From: CAXSDR01 sp964236445
GTDB taxonomy: Bacteria; Actinomycetota; Actinomycetes; Motilibacterales; Motilibacteraceae
NCBI GenBank assembly: GCA_964236445.1
Contig: CAXSDR010000083.1
Location: forward strand, 1 to 17,180
Direction: 5' to 3'
DNA: 17,180 bases
The position numbers and the translations under genes are program-made. Every line of letters begins with the position of its first letter. The first letter of the stretch is position 1. Below, in pieces: positions 14,270 through 17,180 of the stretch. Under the pieces are notes generated by a model. That model was not told the DNA's origin. It searched no databases and saw only the letters and a program-made list of their open reading frames with translations.

Positions 14270-15679
14270 TCACACCGCCGGCGGCGCCGCGAGGTGAAGG
14301 ACCTTCGTCGTCGTCATCTCGTCGAGCAGCTCCGGGCCATAGCCGAATCCGGCGCCCGAGAAGCGCTGCGGCTGTGCGGCCCCACCAGGCGCACCGCCGA
14401 ACACGGCGTTGACCTTCACGGTGCCGACAGGCAGCTCGCGCCAGGCCCGTTGCGCGTGGGCCATGTCGGCGGTCAGGACGGTCGCTGCAAGACCGTAGGA
14501 GCTGTCTGCCGCCGCGGCGAGGGCCGCCTCGAAGGACGCGACGACACGGACGGGTGCCACCGGCCCGAACGTCTCCTCGCGCATCACGGTCATCGCCTCG
14601 GTGCAACCCGCCAGGACCGTGGCGGGATAGAAGGCACCGGGCCCCGTCGGCACCTCGCCGCCGCACAGGACCGTCGCGCCGAGGGCGCGCGCCTCCTCGA
14701 CCTGACCATGCACGAGGTCGCGCAGCCGCGCATCGACGAGCGGACCCATGGACCACGCCCGCGCCTCCACCACGAGGGCATCGAGGAAGGCTGCGGCGAC
14801 CTCGGCGTGCACATAGATGCGCTCGACCGATGTGCAGATCTGTCCCGCATTGGCGAAGGCGCCGATGGCGGCCTGCGCGGCCGCCCAGCCCGGGTCGACG
14901 CCGGCGTCCACGATCAGGGCGTCGTTGCCGCCGTTCTCCAGCAGCGCCTTCGCCCCGGACGCTGCTGTCGCCGCGGCAATGGCACGTCCGGTTGCCGTGG
15001 AGCCCACGTGGGCGACGACGTCGACCGACTCCGATGCCGCGAGCAGGGCGCCCGTGGAGCCGTCGCCGCTGACCACCGTGAGCACCCCCTGAGGAAGGCC
15101 CTCCTGCAGGATCTCGACCAGGCGCACCACCGATGAGGTGGCCCGCTCGCTCGGCTTGAGGACGACGGTGTTCCCCGTCACGAGCGCCGCACCGACGAGC
15201 CCGCAGGCGACGGCGACAGGGTCGTTCCAGGGCACGATCGCGGCGACGACGCCACGGGGCGCGGCCAGCATGAGGTCGGTAGCGCCCCAGCCGCCCTGCA
15301 GGGCCCGTCCGCGGTGCAACGGCCCGAGCTCGGCGTACTGCGCGAGCGTCGCGGCCCCGGCGAGGACACCACCGAGGGCGTCGTCCCCGGGCTTTCCCAT
15401 GTCGGTGGTGGTGAGCGTGGCGAGCTCCGCCGCTGCTGCGCGTACGCGTGCCGCCGCCCCTGCCAGCCAGACACCCCGGTCGGCGGGAGGCGTACGCGCC
15501 CACCCTCCCGCCGCTTCTCGGGCCGCGTCGACAGCTGCCGAGACCTCCGCCGACCCGCCGATCTGCACCTCGCCGACGGGTTGGCCCGTCGCCGGGTCAC
15601 ACACCTGCAGGACTGGGTGGCGCTCCTGCCGTGAGCCTGCGTGGTTCGGGCTGATCGCCTTCGGCGAGGTCGTCGTCAT
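14270..15679 (-). CDS. Aldehyde dehydrogenase family protein (NAD(P)-dependent)
   Basis: The 469-residue protein carries the whole ALDH active site: PWN (residues 150-152), K175 in LKPSE, GSTATGR (226-232) in the cofactor-binding fold, general base E248 in LLENGG, catalytic C282 in FANAGQICTSVERIYV, and EETFGP (368-373). ALDHs oxidise an aldehyde to the acid. The substrate is unknown; the overall pattern recalls succinate-semialdehyde or benzaldehyde dehydrogenases, but LENGGNDA in place of the usual LELGGK is a distinct variant. The chosen ATG (15679) gives a normal N-terminus. No ribosome site precedes it, so it may be leaderless, or start elsewhere. It converges on the heptose operon; a metabolic link is possible but unproven. 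Confidence 0.92.
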   Translation of the reverse strand: MTTTSPKAISPNHAGSRQERHPVLQVCDPATGQPVGEVQIGGSAEVSAAVDAAREAAGGWARTPPADRGVWLAGAAARVRAAAAELATLTTTDMGKPGDDALGGVLAGAATLAQYAELGPLHRGRALQGGWGATDLMLAAPRGVVAAIVPWNDPVAVACGLVGAALVTGNTVVLKPSERATSSVVRLVEILQEGLPQGVLTVVSGDGSTGALLAASESVDVVAHVGSTATGRAIAAATAASGAKALLENGGNDALIVDAGVDPGWAAAQAAIGAFANAGQICTSVERIYVHAEVAAAFLDALVVEARAWSMGPLVDARLRDLVHGQVEEARALGATVLCGGEVPTGPGAFYPATVLAGCTEAMTVMREETFGPVAPVRVVASFEAALAAAADSSYGLAATVLTADMAHAQRAWRELPVGTVKVNAVFGGAPGGAAQPQRFSGAGFGYGPELLDEMTTTKVLHLAAPPAV

Positions 15680-15706
15680 GAGGAAGATCGTGACCCGAGG
15701 GGCGCC

Positions 15707-15712
15707 CGTCAA
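15707..15712 (-). promoter_or_regulatory. Possible -35 element of the aldehyde dehydrogenase gene
   Basis: TTGACG on the minus strand lies 28-33 bases before the ATG at 15679. With normal spacing transcription would start at or near the ATG, in line with the missing ribosome site. The matching -10 (GATCTT) is poor, so this is tentative. Confidence 0.2.
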
Positions 15713-15722
15713 ACGAGACGAC

Positions 15723-15763
15723 CGGCACCCCGACGCGGTGCCGTCGGCCCTGCGGGGCCGGCG
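15723..15763. repeat. Two overlapping inverted repeats in the divergent promoter region
   Basis: CGGCACC (15723-15729) pairs perfectly with GGTGCCG (15737-15743) over a 7-base loop. CGTCGGCCC (15742-15750) pairs with GGGCCGGCG (15755-15763) over a TGCG loop with one G-T pair. The two stems share bases 15742-15743, so they compete at that point. They lie between the divergent aldehyde dehydrogenase and Rieske genes. They may be operator or leader structures, but GC-rich DNA makes such stems common. Confidence 0.3.
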
Positions 15764-15800
15764 ACGGATGCATGTGCGGGAGCGGGGAAGGGCTGACACG

Positions 15801-16760
15801 ATGTCGTCGGAGGAACGGTCCCTCCAGAAGACGGTCCCTCATGAACGGTTGCCGATGAAGCCCGCCACAGCCCTGACGATCATGCAGCGCCTGACGTCGA
15901 CGCTGCTCGAGCAGCTCGAGTCCGCCTCGGTTCTCGACCGGGTCGTGTTGCCCCTCGCCGACAAGGTTCGCGCCTCGCTGGCGACGAAGCCCCTCGCAGC
16001 CGATGTGCTGCACGGTGTCCCGGCCGGCCATCCGGTCCATCCGGCGCTCGTGCTGTTGCCCGCCGGTGCGTTCCTGTCTGCGGGTGTCCTGGACGCGGTC
16101 CCCGGCACGGGCACCGCGGCGCCGGTGCTCATCGGCCTAGGGATGGCGTCCTCGGTGCCGGCGATGGCTGCGGGTCTCGCCGACTGGAGCCGGCTCCACC
16201 CGCAGCAGCAGCGCGTCGGGCTCGTGCACGCCGGAGCGAACGGCGCCGCGCTCGTGCTCTACGCCGCGAGCCTGAGTGCCAGGTTGCGGGGCAACCGCAC
16301 GCGGGGCAAGGCCTACGGGTGGGCCGGCCTCGCCGCGGTGTCGGCGGGCGGCTATCTCGGCGGACACCTGGCCTACCACCAGGCGGCGGGCGCCAACCAC
16401 GCGGAGCACGTTGCCCACGTCCTCCCCGCCGGCTGGCACGAGATGGGCCCGCTCTCGGACCTGCCCGACGGCAGACCGGTGCGTCGGCTCCTCGGCGAGG
16501 TGCCCGTCCTGCTGCTGCGACGCGGGCCGTCCGTCTCGGCGCTCGCCGACGCGTGCAGCCATCTCAGCGGCCCGCTGCACGAGGGCGAGCTCTCCGACGT
16601 CGACGGCGAGACGTGCATCGCGTGTCCCTGGCACGGCAGCGTGTTCCGGCTGCATGACGGTGCCGTCGTGCACGGACCCGCAACCGCGGCGCAGCCCGCC
16701 TTCGCCACCCGGGTGGTCGGCGGCCAGGTGGGGGTGTCGCTGCGGAACGCCGATGGCTGA
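15801..16760 (+). CDS. DUF2231-Rieske [2Fe-2S] membrane protein
   Basis: The 319-residue protein joins a membrane domain to a Rieske domain. Residues about 70-195 form the DUF2231 region: HGVPAGHPVHPALVLLP (71-87, with H71, H77 and H80), then several hydrophobic helices including about 104-127, 141-160 and 172-190. Residues about 210-315 are a Rieske ferredoxin-like domain with the cluster ligands C252-x-H254 (ACSHLSGPLHEGEL) and C275-x2-H278 (CPWHG). It should pass electrons at the membrane; partner and substrate are unknown. The start is chosen because GGAAGGG lies about 8 bases upstream; ATGs at 15855 and 15882 have none and would shorten the protein by 18 or 27 residues. Its end overlaps the CDGSH gene by 8 bases. 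Confidence 0.9.
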   Translation: MSSEERSLQKTVPHERLPMKPATALTIMQRLTSTLLEQLESASVLDRVVLPLADKVRASLATKPLAADVLHGVPAGHPVHPALVLLPAGAFLSAGVLDAVPGTGTAAPVLIGLGMASSVPAMAAGLADWSRLHPQQQRVGLVHAGANGAALVLYAASLSARLRGNRTRGKAYGWAGLAAVSAGGYLGGHLAYHQAAGANHAEHVAHVLPAGWHEMGPLSDLPDGRPVRRLLGEVPVLLLRRGPSVSALADACSHLSGPLHEGELSDVDGETCIACPWHGSVFRLHDGAVVHGPATAAQPAFATRVVGGQVGVSLRNADG

Positions 16761-17118
16761 TCCCGCCGCACCCGGTCGGCACCCGCGCCCGGTCGCGGTG
16801 GCCGCAGTGCCGGAGCGGATTGCGTCGGACACCGCCCCACCGGCACAGACCGGCTCGGGGCACGGGGCGCAGGGCGCGGTCATCACTCCCTACCGCGACG
16901 GGCCGCTGATCGTGCGCGGCACGTTCACGCTGGTCGATCCCGACGGGGTCGAGATCGACCCGGGGCGTGCGACGGTGGCCTTGTGCCGCTGCGGCAAGTC
17001 GTCACTGAAGCCCTTCTGCGACGGCAGCCACGTGCGAGCCGGCTTCCGCGCGCCGGCCTCGCCGTCGCGCCCCCGACCAGCCACGGCCCTGGGCGACGAG
17101 ACGGCCGACCGACCCTAG
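16753..17118 (+). CDS. CDGSH iron-sulfur domain protein
   Basis: The 121-residue protein has a perfect CDGSH motif near the C-terminus: C78-x-C80-x2-S-x3-P-x-C89-D-G-S-H93, the three-Cys, one-His ligand set of a [2Fe-2S] cluster. Before it, YRDGPLIVRGTFTLVDPDGVEI (residues 47-68) is the usual beta-sheet lead-in of bacterial CDGSH proteins. The first 40 residues are Ala/Pro/Gly-rich and probably flexible. It is cytoplasmic; proposed roles of the family are redox sensing or cluster transfer, but the function of bacterial members is largely open. The ATG lies inside the last codons of the Rieske gene, so the two iron-sulfur proteins are made together. Confidence 0.92.
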   Translation: MADPAAPGRHPRPVAVAAVPERIASDTAPPAQTGSGHGAQGAVITPYRDGPLIVRGTFTLVDPDGVEIDPGRATVALCRCGKSSLKPFCDGSHVRAGFRAPASPSRPRPATALGDETADRP

Positions 17119-17125
17119 GCATGCC

Positions 17126-17180
17126 CTAGGCAGCGCGGCTCCGGGCCGCGACCAGGGCGCTGGCGCCGCGGCTCCACGAC
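17126..17180 (-). CDS. Possible 3' end of a minus-strand gene
   Basis: The minus strand is open from the window edge to a TAG at 17128-17126 and reads SWSRGASALVAARSRAA, with mostly G/C third positions, as expected for the end of a real gene converging on the CDGSH gene. Only 17 codons are visible, so this is a weak call and no family can be given. Confidence 0.25.
   Translation of the reverse strand, partial: SWSRGASALVAARSRAA
17134..17150. repeat. Short inverted repeat after the CDGSH gene
   Basis: CGCGGC-TCCGG-GCCGCG is a perfect 6-base stem with a 5-base loop, 16 bases after the CDGSH stop, with no T-run after it. It may fall inside the end of the next gene; a terminator role is only a possibility. 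Confidence 0.2.

Noticed and set aside
14186..15503. Long open frames on both strands overlapping the aldehyde dehydrogenase
   Set aside because: Only the frame 15679-14270 contains the ALDH active-site motifs; the others are Arg/Gly-rich shadows.
15680..15799. Extension of the aldehyde dehydrogenase to an ATG at 15799
   Set aside because: The extra 40 residues are Arg-rich and unlike ALDH N-termini, and would cover the whole divergent promoter region.
15138..15800. Extension of the Rieske frame upstream of 15801
   Set aside because: It overlaps the aldehyde dehydrogenase antisense and has no recognisable domain; the ATG at 15801 has a good ribosome site.
1..17180. CRISPR arrays, tRNA or rRNA genes, insertion sequences and attachment sites
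   Set aside because: No regularly spaced repeats, cloverleaf-like sequence, transposase motifs or matching terminal repeats were seen by eye; a tRNA or covariance search was not possible here.

Overview
The window is very GC-rich, with third codon positions almost always G or C. Genes are tightly packed, often overlap by 1 to 10 bases, and use GTG starts freely. Together with actinobacterial hallmark families (DUF6328-like and DUF6158-like proteins, a DUF2231-Rieske protein, a flotillin/NfeD-like pair), this points to a high-GC Gram-positive bacterium (Actinomycetota). The genus cannot be read from the sequence. I see no tRNA, rRNA, CRISPR array, insertion sequence or other sign of mobility.

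Layout. Positions 1-3497 hold ordinary chromosomal genes. A flotillin (5' end only) and a stand-alone NfeD-like OB-fold protein lie on the minus strand. A TrmH/SpoU-type RNA methyltransferase lies on plus, a small tail-anchored membrane protein on minus, and a four-helix DUF6328-type membrane protein on plus. A minus-strand pair follows: a DUF6158-type protein and an extended-SDR nucleotide-sugar epimerase-like protein. Positions 3769-13945 form one plus-strand operon of nine genes, each overlapping the next by 1-10 bases. In order they are a NodU/TobZ-type carbamoyltransferase, a GT2 glycosyltransferase fused to a GmhB-type heptose-bisphosphate phosphatase, a GT9 heptosyltransferase, two GT4-type glycosyltransferases, GmhA, bifunctional HldE, a classical SDR, and a second GT9. 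Positions 13946-14269 hold no intact gene but show what looks like a frameshifted small membrane-protein gene on minus. An aldehyde dehydrogenase (minus) converges on the operon. It diverges from a DUF2231-Rieske iron-sulfur protein that overlaps a CDGSH iron-sulfur protein. The last 60 bases may be the 3' end of another minus-strand gene.

How the genes work together. GmhA (sedoheptulose-7-phosphate to heptose-7-phosphate), the HldE kinase domain (to the 1,7-bisphosphate), the GmhB-like domain (removal of the 7-phosphate) and the HldE adenylyltransferase domain make a complete route to ADP-D-glycero-beta-D-manno-heptose. Two GT9 enzymes, two GT4-type enzymes and one GT2 domain could build a heptose-containing glycan, and the carbamoyltransferase could carbamoylate it. 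No HldD epimerase, lipid A gene, flippase or polymerase is present. A monoderm lacks lipopolysaccharide core, so the acceptor and end product are unknown. This coupled heptose-glycan operon is the most interesting part of the window. The genes are recognisable families; the product is what appears uncharacterised.
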